The notes: generated by a model from the letters alone, not told the origin. 64,000 bases of DNA from Chitinophagaceae bacterium (GCA_947380905.1 CANCSS010000001.1:1-64000); one strand, 5' to 3'; counted from the first letter of the stretch, positions 17,013 through 27,119 are shown. Made by a program: numbers and translations.

Positions 17013-17255
17013 TTAAACCCTAAATAATAGCACATCAAACTCATCAAAGGCAGTCATTTCTTGGTCTACTACATTGATTTTAATAGTGCATTCAACCTCA
17101 TCCCCTTCTTCCTCTAGCACCTGGTTCCTTAGGTTGTTGTATTTTGTCTTATCGGCTATAGATTCAACATATACCAGCTGATCTTTAGCTAACTCACTAA
17201 ATAGGTACTCTTTTGAATCTATGATGTATTTGTTGGTGATTTTGGAGCCTCTCAT
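17013..17255 (-). CDS. Small hypothetical protein
   Basis: An 80-residue protein of unknown family. It is mixed alpha/beta in appearance, with an acidic stretch VLEEEGDEVECTIKINVV around 46-63 and a C-terminus AFDEFDVLLFRV. There is no signal peptide, metal motif or membrane span. It is a single gene convergent with the 14156-16665 run; the nearest minus-strand gene upstream starts about 650 bases away. Function unknown. Confidence 0.5.
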   Translation of the reverse strand: MRGSKITNKYIIDSKEYLFSELAKDQLVYVESIADKTKYNNLRNQVLEEEGDEVECTIKINVVDQEMTAFDEFDVLLFRV

Positions 17256-17438
17256 AAAATAGTAAGTTTAAGAAGGTTTTTATTTTAATGTAAAATACTA
17301 AACGAATTAAATATTTTATGAATTTAAAGGCAAATAAAATTGTATATTTTTAGTAGTTCCTAAAGTTATATAATATCTCTAATGGCTAGATTTGGGCTTT
17401 ACATAATTTTGAAAAAACTATTAAATTTTGCTTTAATC

Positions 17439-17912
17439 TTATGCCTTTGGCAATAAATAGAGTAACACTGTTTCCCAATTTGGAAATTGTTTACTACCAA
17501 AGTGGATTAATTCCCCTTTAAAATCCCCTGCACCGTTTTTATGTGGTCTATCATCGATTAAATAAGCTCCTTCATTTAAATGCTTATTATGTGATAGAAT
17601 AAGCCTTTTGTAAATTGAATCGCCTAAGTATTTCTTAGCCCATATAAATTTATCTCCAAGGGCTGTTTCATTATTCCATGGTGCAGTTGAAAGAATATAT
17701 GTGTCAAATTTTTCGGCTAAAATCCTGTAGGCTTCAATAGCGCCCTCCATTGGCTCCATTTTGCTAAAAATATGTGGGACATTTTTTTCTTGATCTTTAT
17801 ATTCGACTCTTTCTTCTTCTGTTAATTTGTCAATGCCCGTTTGGAAATTAACTAAAACCCCATCCATATCAATATAAAGTACTTTTTTTTGGTTTGTCAT
17901 TTTTACATACAT
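17439..17912 (-). CDS. HAD-family 5'(3')-deoxyribonucleotidase-like protein
   Basis: A 157-residue protein. It opens with YIDMDGVLVNF, the HAD motif I with the two catalytic aspartates (DMD) as in NT5C-type 5'(3')-deoxyribonucleotidases. Motif II is ILSTAPWNNE and motif IV is LIDDRPHKNGAGDF. Length and motif pattern fit the soluble nucleotidase subfamily, which dephosphorylates (deoxy)nucleoside monophosphates. A start at the fifth codon (MTNQKK, position 17900) is equally possible. In an island with defence genes it could serve nucleotide depletion, but the same family also does housekeeping nucleotide turnover. Confidence 0.8.
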   Translation of the reverse strand: MYVKMTNQKKVLYIDMDGVLVNFQTGIDKLTEEERVEYKDQEKNVPHIFSKMEPMEGAIEAYRILAEKFDTYILSTAPWNNETALGDKFIWAKKYLGDSIYKRLILSHNKHLNEGAYLIDDRPHKNGAGDFKGELIHFGSKQFPNWETVLLYLLPKA

Positions 17913-17946
17913 ATTTCCTTATCAAACTATTATAATTAATGTTTAG

Positions 17947-20900
17947 CTATTTTGAATAATAATTGATTGCAAATTTTTTGACTGCATCTATATCAGAAAT
18001 ATCTATATTTTCATCTTCTAGTGCCTCACGTAAGTAATCAATATCAACACTTGCTAGTTTAGACCCATTATTAAAATATAAATTAGAGGTAAACCCTTTC
18101 CCAGTAGTCGTATAATCATCATCTTCATCAAATGAATCAGTTGTGTTATCCGAGTTTTTGTAAGAATAACCTGAAACAATATCACGCTCAAATTCAACTT
18201 CTATATTATTAAGATTGAATATCCCTGGTTTAACTTCTAACGTATATTTCTTCCATTGATCCCAGCCATATGCTTTTTCATCTGATGTTGCAATCTGAAT
18301 GAAATCGCCAATTTTGCTATCATTAAAGCATTCTTCTATATTATCATAAGAAGGTCTATCATAATTAAGAGAAATTCCTACAATATCGCCATTAGGTAAT
18401 TTCATGTCTGTAGCTGGGTCAATTATCCCATTTTTATGATATATCCCATCTATATCATGCCAAGAATTTTCCCATATATAATCCGACCAGCTTTCGTCAG
18501 TAGCAATGAAGTCAGATAAAACATCATCTGAAACTATTCCGGCTACATCTTCACTCACATAACAATTAGTATCATATCCTAAAGTAAATGTGCAATACCC
18601 ATTTACAAAATATAAGGAACCAATGTCTGTCTTAATTTGATTTGATTGATTTAATATAAGTGTTTCAAAGGAATGATATTTTAATATTTCTGTAGGAAAT
18701 GAATCTTCTTCAAAGAAATTAATCCCATTTTTCAAGTTACTATTATCTTTAAGCTTAATTATAGAGTCTTCAAAATCTCCAAAAAATTCTACTTTACTTA
18801 ATTTTTTTATATGATTATTGCAGATAAAATTAAATATTGCTGGATCTAGCATCATTTTAGATTCAAGATAATCATATACATTAATATTAATTTTTAATAA
18901 TGAAAGTATTAACTCTGAGCTTAGTTGTTCTTCAGGTATTGCTTTTACTAGTTTTGGTTGAAACTTTATAATTTCAAAAAGGAATTTATTGTCGTTTAAT
19001 AATTGGTCACTAATATTATGATTATTATTGGTATTTAATTTTGCAATTTCAAGTATTAATTCTTTATCATTTTTTAATTTATTAGGAAGGTCAATATCAA
19101 TTAAAATATTTTGGTAGTAAGAATTATTTTCTATTTTTAATTTACCATACTGTAATGCAATATTTTTATTCAATTGCAATTCAGCTGGTATATTAACATA
19201 TTGATCGTAATTCTTGATCAAATAAGAAAGTATAAAAGTTTCATTATTGAGGATGGTTTTTTCAAAAAATAAACTAAGAGTTTCAAAGTCTATTTCCAAA
19301 TTACTGATTCGTAGTAGAAATTCTAAATTAGACTTGAAGCTTGAATGCAAATACTCAATTCCTGATTCACTTGTATTTTTTAATTTTATTGCAGCTTTTT
19401 TAGCAGTTCCTTTAGTAGGCTTAATTTCATCACTACTAAACTTATTTAGATTTTTTACAAAACTATGAGCAATTTCATTGTCTTTTTGCAAATCTTCTGA
19501 AATAGATAAATATAAATTTGGATTTTTCTCTATTATATCATTTGATATGTAATGACTTTCATCAAAGTCATTTTTTAGCTTATTCTTTAATGCGTTTAAT
19601 GTGTATTCAGATGGATAAGAAAGGAAAGCTGTCTCTATAATTAATAAATCATTATCCCATTTATTAAATTCTTCTTCCCAGTTTAAAGAAATACCATTTT
19701 CAATAGCCAAACAAACATTTTTTAATGAATTTGAAATTTCATCACAATAGAAAATTTGTCCATTTTGATTTAAAGCATTAACTAAATCATCATTATCAAA
19801 TGAAATTTCATAATGGTTAGATATTTCAGGGATGATTTTATCTATTTCGTATATACTACTATTAGGATTAATCAATTCAATTATGGTTGAATCAAGTGTA
19901 ATTGCAAAATTTATAAATTGTCCAATCATAATATAATCCTTAAAAGATATAAGTAATTTAGGATTGGCTATAATTACATCTTTCATTGTTTTGATAAAAT
20001 CATCATCGTACCAGTCAATATCATCTATTAGTATATGCTTAATTGTAGATGGATTTTGTTTTACAGCTATATTAATATATTCAAAGTTTTTCCTAAAATC
20101 ATCAGATAAATACTGCAAAAGATCACCGTTAATAGACAATAATTCTTTAATAAATAATGTATCCTTTTTCTCACCTTCTTCTAAATATTTAAAAGACCAC
20201 GGTGATATTTTTAAAAATCTCGATAATTCGTCGCTACCAATTAGAGATCTACATGATTTATAACGGAGTGGGTAAGATGTGATATTTAGTACATCAATTA
20301 AAAACACTTTATTTGAAACTAAACGATTTTCAGTTATAAACACAACTTGAGTACAATCTTGTTTTAAAATATTTAAAATTTCTGCGTCTGAAATTGACTC
20401 TTGAAATGATTTGTATATTGTTAAATCATCCGAGAAGGCTTTATCCTTAGAATTTAAAATTGCATTAAACTTGGTTACTTTAGAAGTAATTCTGCTTTGA
20501 CATTCATTAAGCAATTCGCCATTAATACTGGCTACAAAGTTTTGTATCTCTGCATTCTCTTTTAAATCATTATCCAATAATTTGAATACTTCAATATTTT
20601 GACGTAAAGCAGCCCAATAAATTTCTTGATTTTTAGCTAGCGCTTCTTCTACGTATTGGATTATCGAGCCGTTCATTTTTACCACCTCAATAACAAAATT
20701 CTTGTCTGATCTTAATTTAGCTGAGCAATATTTAAATAAAATTGGGGTATCCCTGACTAGTTTTGACATGAACTCTTTATCATCTCGAATAACTTTATCT
20801 GCAAAAATTATTACAAAAGGGTTTTCTTTAGCCAATGAAAATATAAAATCTTTATCTTTGCACAATGTCTTTGGTGCATAATATAATACATTATTCTTTT

Positions 20901-23900
20901 TTCTTGCAGCATATATAATCTTTTTAGAAACATTTTCATTCTGCATTATACTTAAAGGTATAAATCGAATGTTCTCATTGTTATTATCAATAACTTTTAT
21001 TAATAGCTCTAAATCTATAACATCAGTAAGTTTATCATTATAAAATAAACTATTTGGGATTTCATTTAAGTATAAGTACTTAGTATTTAACAATGCGGCC
21101 TCTAATATATTCTTCTTTGATTTAAAATTTTCATTTAATCCATTGTAATTTGTACCATCTAAACTTAATGCTAAGTTTATAAAATCTAAATCTTCAAATA
21201 AACCTGGCATAATGGAAACTACTTTTTCACATAAAAAAACATGTTCTTTTAGAAAGTTAATTAAAAAATTCTTATCAGCTAATAACCCTTTATCAGCCCA
21301 GTCTATTAATCGATATTTAATGATAAATTCAGGATTTTTAAAATAAAATTTTTGATAACCTTCAGCAATTGAGCTACTGAAATCACAAGCAGCGAAGGGA
21401 ATACTTCGGTTTTCTACTTCTAAAAAATTTAATAAGTCTTGGAAAAACTTGAAATCAGTTTGCAATTTTTTAGGTAACTCATCAAACTCAATATCACATG
21501 ACTGATCTCTAATAGCAATTTTAATTAATGTTTCTGACTTATATTTTTCAGGCAATAATGATAAATATATCGCATTCTTATTTATGATTTTTTCAAGTAA
21601 ATCACTATCTTCAAAATTAATATACTTTAAAAAATCTTCGTTATAATAACCATTTAAAATTGCCAAATCAATTACAGATTTTTTTTCTTTAATTTCTTTA
21701 GGCAAATAAGGGTATATATCTGCATTAGACTGAATTAATTCAGTAAGATTTGATTCATTATTTAGCAGTTTGATATCTGCAAATCGAATTTGCCTACATT
21801 CCATCATTATAATAGCCTTAAGTTTTTCTAAGTCGCTATAATCACTTACTATATAATCATTGGTTAAAACCCTACCATTAAACTTTTCTCTTCTAAATGT
21901 TTTAGTTACTCCAACCGAAGCAACCCCTTCTTTAAAATCAGAGGCATTATCATATTGACATGAAATAACTTCAATACCATTATTGTTGATATACCCCCAT
22001 TTATCATCAAGTTGAATCGCAGCCAAACCATCAGCGAAATCTCTTACATCATCATATTTAAAATCGGTAACCATTTTCCCTGATACATCCACAAAACCCC
22101 AATTTGAACCCTTCTGTACCATTGCAATTCCGTCTATAAATGAACCAATAAATGCAAAACCAGTATTAAAAATTGTTTTGCCTGTTTTATCAATAAGGAA
22201 TTTTTTATCTTTTTTTTCCACTTCAGCTACACCCTGAGAAAAAGATTCAGCAGATTCAAAAGTACATTTTATAACCTCTTTCCCTGTTGTATCAATATAT
22301 CCATATTTGTCATCTTGACATACTCTTGCAAGTCCATCTGCATATGGAATAATATCATCATATTTATTTTTAAAAGGTGATTTGCCATTCTTATCTATAA
22401 CAATTTTATTACCATCTTTTTCAACAATAGCTAAGCCATTTGAAAAATCATTTATATCATCATATATAATTGGGATAATTAATTTAGCTTCTTCATTTAT
22501 ATATCCGTACTTGCCATCTTTCATAATCATAGCAACGCCATCTTCGAAAGAAAATAATTGATCATAGTCTAGAACATTCAGAACCTTCCCAATGTTATTA
22601 ATTAATATTTTTTCTTTACCCTTTGATACTTCAATTAAAGAGCTTGTAGCATCTTCTCCTGAGTCATAAATACATGGGACTACTTCTAAGCCTTTAGAAT
22701 TGACGTAGCCTATTTTATTGTTATTTTTTACTAAAGCTAAACCATTATAAAAATCATTTGCGTCTTGATATTTACATTCAATTACAAATTTTCCATTTAT
22801 ATCTACAAACCCAAATAAACCGTTCTTTTCAATTTTAAAAAAGCCGGAAGAATAAGAATGTATCTGATCAAAGTTTTTACTTGCAAATATTTTACCAGTT
22901 TTATCAATATAGCCCCATTTATTATCAATTTTAACCCAAGCATACCCATCATTAAAATCGTTGGTATTATCTAAATAAGAAGAAAATAATTGATTGCCTT
23001 TTGCATCAATATATATATATTTTAAAACTTCTACATCTTCATATTCATCGTTTGTATCATCAATTTCTTCAACGTCACTTTTTTCTTCTTCTTCACTTTC
23101 TTCATCATCATCATCGCTTTCTTCTTCATCGTCACTTTCATCTTCATCATCATCGCTTTCTTCTTCATCGTCGCTTTCATCTTCATCATCACTTACTTCT
23201 TCTTCATCATTCTCTATACTGCTCTCTAATTCTTTAATAATTGCATCTAAATCAATATCATCATCTGTATCTTCACTAACAATCTCAGTTTCATTATCAG
23301 AATCACTTTCTGAATCAATTTCGTCATTCTCATTACTTTGATCATCTTTAGGAACTGAATATGCATAAACATATTTACCATTACAATAAAGCAGTACAAT
23401 AGAGCTTGGATCTTCCTCTGTAAATTCACTTTTTACCCAATCCGACTCTTCTTTGCCAATAAGTTTTGACAAGGGCAACCAAGCTTTAATTCCAACAACT
23501 CCAATCATTGAGAATAAATCAGAAGATAAGAAGTCATGGTCATTTGTTACTTTAATTAAATCTTTTTCTTTTATTTCTAGTACAACTATCTTTCCTTTCT
23601 CACTAGAATCCTCTAAAAAAGAAGAAACGTAATCAGCTAACTCTTCTTCATCTGTAAAGCTTTCACGAAATTGTGTCGTAACATCTTCTATTGATTTTAC
23701 CTCTGTATCTTTTTTTTCTTTAGAAATATTTTTTTTTGAAGTTGTATTTTTAGAATTATCAACAATCATATTTGATAAAAAATCAAAAGCTGCACTTAAT
23801 GCATCTTTAACATTATCAAATTCAGGATTACCTGATATTCTCAAGCCATTACTAGCGGATTCTATATTTTCTGATGCAATTTTAACTACATTATTAATGA

Positions 23901-24585
23901 ATTTTTCGTCTCTAACATAAAAACCAACTTTAATAACATTTTTCCCAGTGTTAAAATACAAATGTGTCCCTTTTGAAGTATTTATACTTGGCATATGTAT
24001 GTCTAAAAAATTATCTTTATCAACTTTTTTAGATTCTGCATTTGGGTAGTTTTTAAGTATGCCATTTAATAATTTTTGTTGAACTGAACCTTCAGCCGAA
24101 TCTTCATTTTTCTCAATTTTACTTTTTGATTTAATAGGAGTTTTTTGATCATCAGCCATGAGCATACTAAGTTTTTCTACTGGAACAGTTTGAAAAGCAT
24201 TAATTAATGGCATTAATCTTAAATGAAATTGTTCACATGCTTTAATAACATCTTTTATAAATTCATCTTTGATTAGATAACTTTTTTTATAAGGGATTTC
24301 TACTCTTAAAGTAAATATTTCAGGATTTCTAACGCCAGCTTCAAACAATATTTTATATTGACCATTAACTTTTTTTCCTTCTATTTTTTGGTCTTTGATT
24401 ACTTTAAATGCTTCCCCAAATTTTAATTTCTTAGGATAATTCCAAGCCATTATTCTAACAACATCTTTTTGAATTCTTAATTGGTAAACTATAGTTGCAC
24501 CAATTGAAAAGTTTAAATAATTTTTATCGTCATGTATTACACATTTCGGATAGGCTTCCTTAATTTTTTTGAAAAACTTATTCAT
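17947..24585 (-). CDS. Giant WG-repeat and DUF4116-like repeat protein with an acidic linker
   Basis: A 2212-residue protein with no signal peptide. Residues 1-275 hold two related alpha/beta segments (KKIKEAYPKCVI and LNGILKNYPNAES). Residues about 430-515 are an almost uninterrupted Asp/Glu/Ser linker. Residues about 518-900 form some nine WG repeats (DGYAWVKIDNKWGYID type), which fold as a beta propeller-like array. Residues about 930-1950 carry leucine-rich helical units with recurring D-K/D-[ED]-F-[IL]/[IL]-x-x-[LV]-x-x-[DN]-[GP] patterns, like DUF4116 repeats. The last 250 residues are a beta-rich domain. It is a single gene. Protein-protein recognition is the likely job; no enzyme motif is visible. 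Confidence 0.65.
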   Translation of the reverse strand: MNKFFKKIKEAYPKCVIHDDKNYLNFSIGATIVYQLRIQKDVVRIMAWNYPKKLKFGEAFKVIKDQKIEGKKVNGQYKILFEAGVRNPEIFTLRVEIPYKKSYLIKDEFIKDVIKACEQFHLRLMPLINAFQTVPVEKLSMLMADDQKTPIKSKSKIEKNEDSAEGSVQQKLLNGILKNYPNAESKKVDKDNFLDIHMPSINTSKGTHLYFNTGKNVIKVGFYVRDEKFINNVVKIASENIESASNGLRISGNPEFDNVKDALSAAFDFLSNMIVDNSKNTTSKKNISKEKKDTEVKSIEDVTTQFRESFTDEEELADYVSSFLEDSSEKGKIVVLEIKEKDLIKVTNDHDFLSSDLFSMIGVVGIKAWLPLSKLIGKEESDWVKSEFTEEDPSSIVLLYCNGKYVYAYSVPKDDQSNENDEIDSESDSDNETEIVSEDTDDDIDLDAIIKELESSIENDEEEVSDDEDESDDEEESDDDEDESDDEEESDDDDEESEEEEKSDVEEIDDTNDEYEDVEVLKYIYIDAKGNQLFSSYLDNTNDFNDGYAWVKIDNKWGYIDKTGKIFASKNFDQIHSYSSGFFKIEKNGLFGFVDINGKFVIECKYQDANDFYNGLALVKNNNKIGYVNSKGLEVVPCIYDSGEDATSSLIEVSKGKEKILINNIGKVLNVLDYDQLFSFEDGVAMIMKDGKYGYINEEAKLIIPIIYDDINDFSNGLAIVEKDGNKIVIDKNGKSPFKNKYDDIIPYADGLARVCQDDKYGYIDTTGKEVIKCTFESAESFSQGVAEVEKKDKKFLIDKTGKTIFNTGFAFIGSFIDGIAMVQKGSNWGFVDVSGKMVTDFKYDDVRDFADGLAAIQLDDKWGYINNNGIEVISCQYDNASDFKEGVASVGVTKTFRREKFNGRVLTNDYIVSDYSDLEKLKAIIMMECRQIRFADIKLLNNESNLTELIQSNADIYPYLPKEIKEKKSVIDLAILNGYYNEDFLKYINFEDSDLLEKIINKNAIYLSLLPEKYKSETLIKIAIRDQSCDIEFDELPKKLQTDFKFFQDLLNFLEVENRSIPFAACDFSSSIAEGYQKFYFKNPEFIIKYRLIDWADKGLLADKNFLINFLKEHVFLCEKVVSIMPGLFEDLDFINLALSLDGTNYNGLNENFKSKKNILEAALLNTKYLYLNEIPNSLFYNDKLTDVIDLELLIKVIDNNNENIRFIPLSIMQNENVSKKIIYAARKKNNVLYYAPKTLCKDKDFIFSLAKENPFVIIFADKVIRDDKEFMSKLVRDTPILFKYCSAKLRSDKNFVIEVVKMNGSIIQYVEEALAKNQEIYWAALRQNIEVFKLLDNDLKENAEIQNFVASINGELLNECQSRITSKVTKFNAILNSKDKAFSDDLTIYKSFQESISDAEILNILKQDCTQVVFITENRLVSNKVFLIDVLNITSYPLRYKSCRSLIGSDELSRFLKISPWSFKYLEEGEKKDTLFIKELLSINGDLLQYLSDDFRKNFEYINIAVKQNPSTIKHILIDDIDWYDDDFIKTMKDVIIANPKLLISFKDYIMIGQFINFAITLDSTIIELINPNSSIYEIDKIIPEISNHYEISFDNDDLVNALNQNGQIFYCDEISNSLKNVCLAIENGISLNWEEEFNKWDNDLLIIETAFLSYPSEYTLNALKNKLKNDFDESHYISNDIIEKNPNLYLSISEDLQKDNEIAHSFVKNLNKFSSDEIKPTKGTAKKAAIKLKNTSESGIEYLHSSFKSNLEFLLRISNLEIDFETLSLFFEKTILNNETFILSYLIKNYDQYVNIPAELQLNKNIALQYGKLKIENNSYYQNILIDIDLPNKLKNDKELILEIAKLNTNNNHNISDQLLNDNKFLFEIIKFQPKLVKAIPEEQLSSELILSLLKININVYDYLESKMMLDPAIFNFICNNHIKKLSKVEFFGDFEDSIIKLKDNSNLKNGINFFEEDSFPTEILKYHSFETLILNQSNQIKTDIGSLYFVNGYCTFTLGYDTNCYVSEDVAGIVSDDVLSDFIATDESWSDYIWENSWHDIDGIYHKNGIIDPATDMKLPNGDIVGISLNYDRPSYDNIEECFNDSKIGDFIQIATSDEKAYGWDQWKKYTLEVKPGIFNLNNIEVEFERDIVSGYSYKNSDNTTDSFDEDDDYTTTGKGFTSNLYFNNGSKLASVDIDYLREALEDENIDISDIDAVKKFAINYYSK
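23101..23181 (-). repeat. Two tandem 39-42-bp minisatellite units coding the acidic linker
   Basis: Units 23101-23142 and 23143-23181 differ by one extra TCA triplet and one A/G change, and a partial third unit follows. On the minus strand they code an Asp/Glu/Ser run (SDDDEDESDDEEE type). Near identity in DNA suggests recent slippage expansion, always in multiples of three so the frame is kept. Confidence 0.75.
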
Positions 24586-24803
24586 AGCTATATTTTTTTG
24601 AAAATAATCAATTTAATAACCTTAATAACCAATAGAAAAGGACCAATTTATAAGAATAAAATAATTACCAATTGCCCCCATTCATTAATTGAATCAATGT
24701 AAACAAATTAATGTTTTTTTATATATGTTAAGACTTTCGGGGGAAAGCAAGTTCAATATATTAAAAAAATTGTAAATAACAAAGTAAAAATAATAATAAA
24801 ATT

Positions 24804-25646
24804 TTATTCATTTTTAATACCACTAAGGTATGGAAAATGAAAGTCTCGGATTATTCTATAAGTGCTTCTTAAATCAATAATTGGTTGTTTATTTATTTTT
24901 TCAACTATTTTTTTACCAAGACTTAAACTATCTCTGTCAGAATAAAACTTGTCATGTGAAACAATGAGATTTTTTGGTCTTTGTAATCCAAATTGTTTTG
25001 CTAAATCTAATAATTTACTTGGAATATGATTTGATTTTCTACGATTTATAGAAGCAGAGATTGGGATTAGGTTTTCAATAATATTACCTGGGCCAGATAT
25101 TGACCTTGGTACAAAATGATCAATGTCAATTATATGATCCTTAGATACAATTTTATACAAGTGATATACCAGTGATCTAATTTTAGTAGGAATATGTAGA
25201 GTTAATTGATCGTTATTTTCTGGAGAATGTATTTTGAAAGAATCTTCCAAATAATACCAAGATGATTGTTTTAAAAATCTATCTTCTAATGGAACAGTAT
25301 ATTCAAAACATTCCGTAGAAGTTAGCTTATATTCTAAAAGTTTGATGACAGAAATTGGAATTTTATTGGAATATTCTTTTAATTTTAAAATCCAATAATT
25401 GTCATCAATAACATTACTATTATTTAGGGCATATTTTACAAAGTCAACAAAAGAAATAAATTCAAATTTTATTACTTTTTCAACAACCCCTTTGCCATAA
25501 ATAGCATAACCATTCTGCGCAACATATACTACATCACCTTCACTAACTTTTATTCCACTTGGCCATTTATTAATACTGGTTTCGCAACACCACCCATCCT
25601 TAAAATCAAAATCAACGTCTTTTCTTTTAATTAAATGCTGTGCCAT
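24804..25646 (-). CDS. HNH endonuclease with a possible EVE/PUA-like N-terminal domain
   Basis: A 280-residue protein. Residues 180-216 hold an HNH nuclease core: DIDHFVP (184-190), ENLIPIS (201-207) and SINRRKSNHI (209-218), with His187, Asn202 and Asn211 as the key residues. The first 70 residues (DGWCCETSINKWPSGIKVSEGDVVYVAQNGYAIYGKGVV) resemble the EVE/PUA-like fold used to read modified bases. If so, this would be a modification-dependent restriction enzyme, a type IV-like defence against phage with altered DNA. It stands alone, with an 18-bp dyad 25 bases upstream of its start. The HNH call is firm; the reader domain is tentative. Confidence 0.75.
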   Translation of the reverse strand: MAQHLIKRKDVDFDFKDGWCCETSINKWPSGIKVSEGDVVYVAQNGYAIYGKGVVEKVIKFEFISFVDFVKYALNNSNVIDDNYWILKLKEYSNKIPISVIKLLEYKLTSTECFEYTVPLEDRFLKQSSWYYLEDSFKIHSPENNDQLTLHIPTKIRSLVYHLYKIVSKDHIIDIDHFVPRSISGPGNIIENLIPISASINRRKSNHIPSKLLDLAKQFGLQRPKNLIVSHDKFYSDRDSLSLGKKIVEKINKQPIIDLRSTYRIIRDFHFPYLSGIKNE

Positions 25647-25670
25647 TTTTATATTTTGAAAAATTGTAAT

Positions 25671-25688
25671 TAACTATTGTAATAGTTA
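25671..25688. promoter_or_regulatory. Dyad TAACTATT-GT-AATAGTTA, operator candidate
   Basis: A perfect 8+8 inverted repeat with a 2-bp spacer, 25 bases upstream of the HNH endonuclease start and therefore near its promoter. The size and position fit a dimeric repressor site controlling a toxic nuclease. No repressor gene is visible beside it, and no clear TAnnTTTG box overlaps, so the role is a guess. Confidence 0.35.
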
Positions 25689-25710
25689 GTGCTAATCAGA
25701 TAAAATTAAA

Positions 25711-25884
25711 TTAATTACTTGTTGTTTTAGGATCAAAATTATTACATGTATGAAAACGGCTTGGTATGTCCTTTTTATCCAATGCGCATTTTACCCCTTG
25801 TCCTAATGCTACCATCCATAAAATATGCTTGCAATTGAAGCAAACTTTTTCATCTGGTTTGGGATTTTCAATTTCTTTCTTCAT
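25711..25884 (-). CDS. Small zinc-ribbon-like four-cysteine protein
   Basis: A 57-residue protein from the ATG at 25884 (MKKEIENPKPDEK); an upstream in-frame ATG at 25917 would add 11 residues. Four cysteines in the order CFNCKH, VKCALDKK and HTCNNF suggest a small zinc-binding knuckle. It lies between the HNH gene (same strand, with the dyad between them) and a divergent gene at 26012. No family is recognised; it could be a DNA- or RNA-binding accessory protein. Confidence 0.5.
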   Translation of the reverse strand: MKKEIENPKPDEKVCFNCKHILWMVALGQGVKCALDKKDIPSRFHTCNNFDPKTTSN

Positions 25885-26011
25885 TTTTAATATATTAATT
25901 AATACAAACTTAGACAATTTATTTACTCATTTTTATTGTTTTTGTCCTAATTAATGATTAATTTCAAAAAAGGGATTTTTTCATTTTAATTTTAACCAAA
26001 CTTAAAATACC

Positions 26012-26434
26012 ATGGCAAATAAAACAGCCGTTAAAAAGACAGGGGGAAAAATACTTAATAAAGAAGAAGCCAAATCTTCAAAAAAAGTAAATGGCAAATT
26101 CATTTTGAACTATAATATCACAGCATACGCTCAGAAGGAGAAAGACAATAGCGATGCTTCAATTTTTGAGTGGTTTGATTCTGGTAGAGAAATAGATGCT
26201 ATAGCGTGCCCATTTGACTATAAAAAAAAGAAGAAAATATTTGAGGTTGTGTGGCAAGGAGCATATAGTGACCCTTTAAAAATAGATGTTATTGAAGATG
26301 CAATAAGTCAAATTAAATATTGGGCAAATATTTATGAAGCATCTTTTCAAGCTGAATCTTCTATAATCCTTAAAGACAATAAAGGAAAAATTATTAAAAT
26401 ATATTCTTTTGAAAAAGATTCATGGGAGGCTTAA
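26012..26434 (+). CDS. Hypothetical protein with a basic N-terminus
   Basis: A 140-residue protein. Residues 1-27 are Lys- and Thr-rich and disordered-looking (MANKTAVKKTGGKILNKEEA), then a compact alpha/beta part follows (YNITAYAQKEKD, FEWFDSGREIDAIACPFDYKKKKKIFEVVW, AISQIKYWANIYEASF). There is no signal or membrane segment. It slightly overlaps the longest frame of the next gene, so the two are probably transcribed together. Function unknown. Confidence 0.55.
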   Translation: MANKTAVKKTGGKILNKEEAKSSKKVNGKFILNYNITAYAQKEKDNSDASIFEWFDSGREIDAIACPFDYKKKKKIFEVVWQGAYSDPLKIDVIEDAISQIKYWANIYEASFQAESSIILKDNKGKIIKIYSFEKDSWEA

Positions 26435-26454
26435 ATAAATTAGTGCGAAGAAGA

Positions 26455-27108
26455 ATGAATAATACAAAAAATATAATATTAATAATTTGCATGTCAATTT
26501 TTATATCTGGCAATAATGATAAAGAAATTTTTAACAGCTACAACTCAAGAATTCAAAATATTTCAATTTTATCTCAAAGTTTCAAGAACTCTGAAAATGA
26601 TTATCTGAAAATACTGATTGATTCTTCAAAGATTTTAACTAATGATATAAATCATTTAGAAATTAAACTAGATATGAAAAAAAAATTAATTGACTCAATT
26701 CAAAGAATTGAAAAATTAATTAAAGCGAATATTTCTAATAACTGTATAATTGGTAAAACATTTTTTATTTTTCTAAATGGTGATAATGAATCTTTTGATG
26801 TTAAATTAATATGTGAAATAGATAAACATAATGTATGTACTATTAGCACTAAATTGATGTGGAAGGTGTTTGAAGGGGAGATAGAAAATATAAAAAGTGG
26901 TTTTGCTGGAGTAACAACTTTTGATCTTTTTTATTACAACCGTATAAAAAATAAAAATATTAGAGATGTTGTTAGAAAAGGTAGGTTTCAAACTACTTTT
27001 AATCAAACGGATTTCGATACTTTTGAAATTCTACCAATTTATCCATTAAAAATAAAAGTAAAAGATTTAAATGAGTGTGAATGTGAATTAACAAAAGAAG
27101 GCAATTGA
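26455..27108 (+). CDS. Hypothetical exported or membrane-anchored protein
   Basis: A 217-residue protein from the ATG at 26455, chosen because it gives a clean hydrophobic N-terminal segment (MNNTKNIILIICMSIFISG). The frame opens earlier at 26422, overlapping the upstream gene by 13 bases, but that start would put 11 charged residues in front of the signal. The mature part is a coiled, Lys/Asn/Ile-rich helix region followed by a beta-rich half (KTFFIFLNGDNESFDVKLI). It ends 11 bases before the convergent integrase. Function unknown. Confidence 0.5.
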   Translation: MNNTKNIILIICMSIFISGNNDKEIFNSYNSRIQNISILSQSFKNSENDYLKILIDSSKILTNDINHLEIKLDMKKKLIDSIQRIEKLIKANISNNCIIGKTFFIFLNGDNESFDVKLICEIDKHNVCTISTKLMWKVFEGEIENIKSGFAGVTTFDLFYYNRIKNKNIRDVVRKGRFQTTFNQTDFDTFEILPIYPLKIKVKDLNECECELTKEGN

Positions 27109-27119
27109 TTAGATCTCTA

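Noticed and set aside
16816-17016. 66-codon TTG-started ORF
   Set aside because: It starts inside an 18-bp palindrome region, uses TTG, has no recognisable features and no supporting context.
22994-23341. Plus-strand Ser- or His/Leu-rich ORFs (115 and 78 codons)
   Set aside because: They are the antisense of the acidic Asp/Glu/Ser linker of the 2212-residue protein and exist only because of its triplet repeats.
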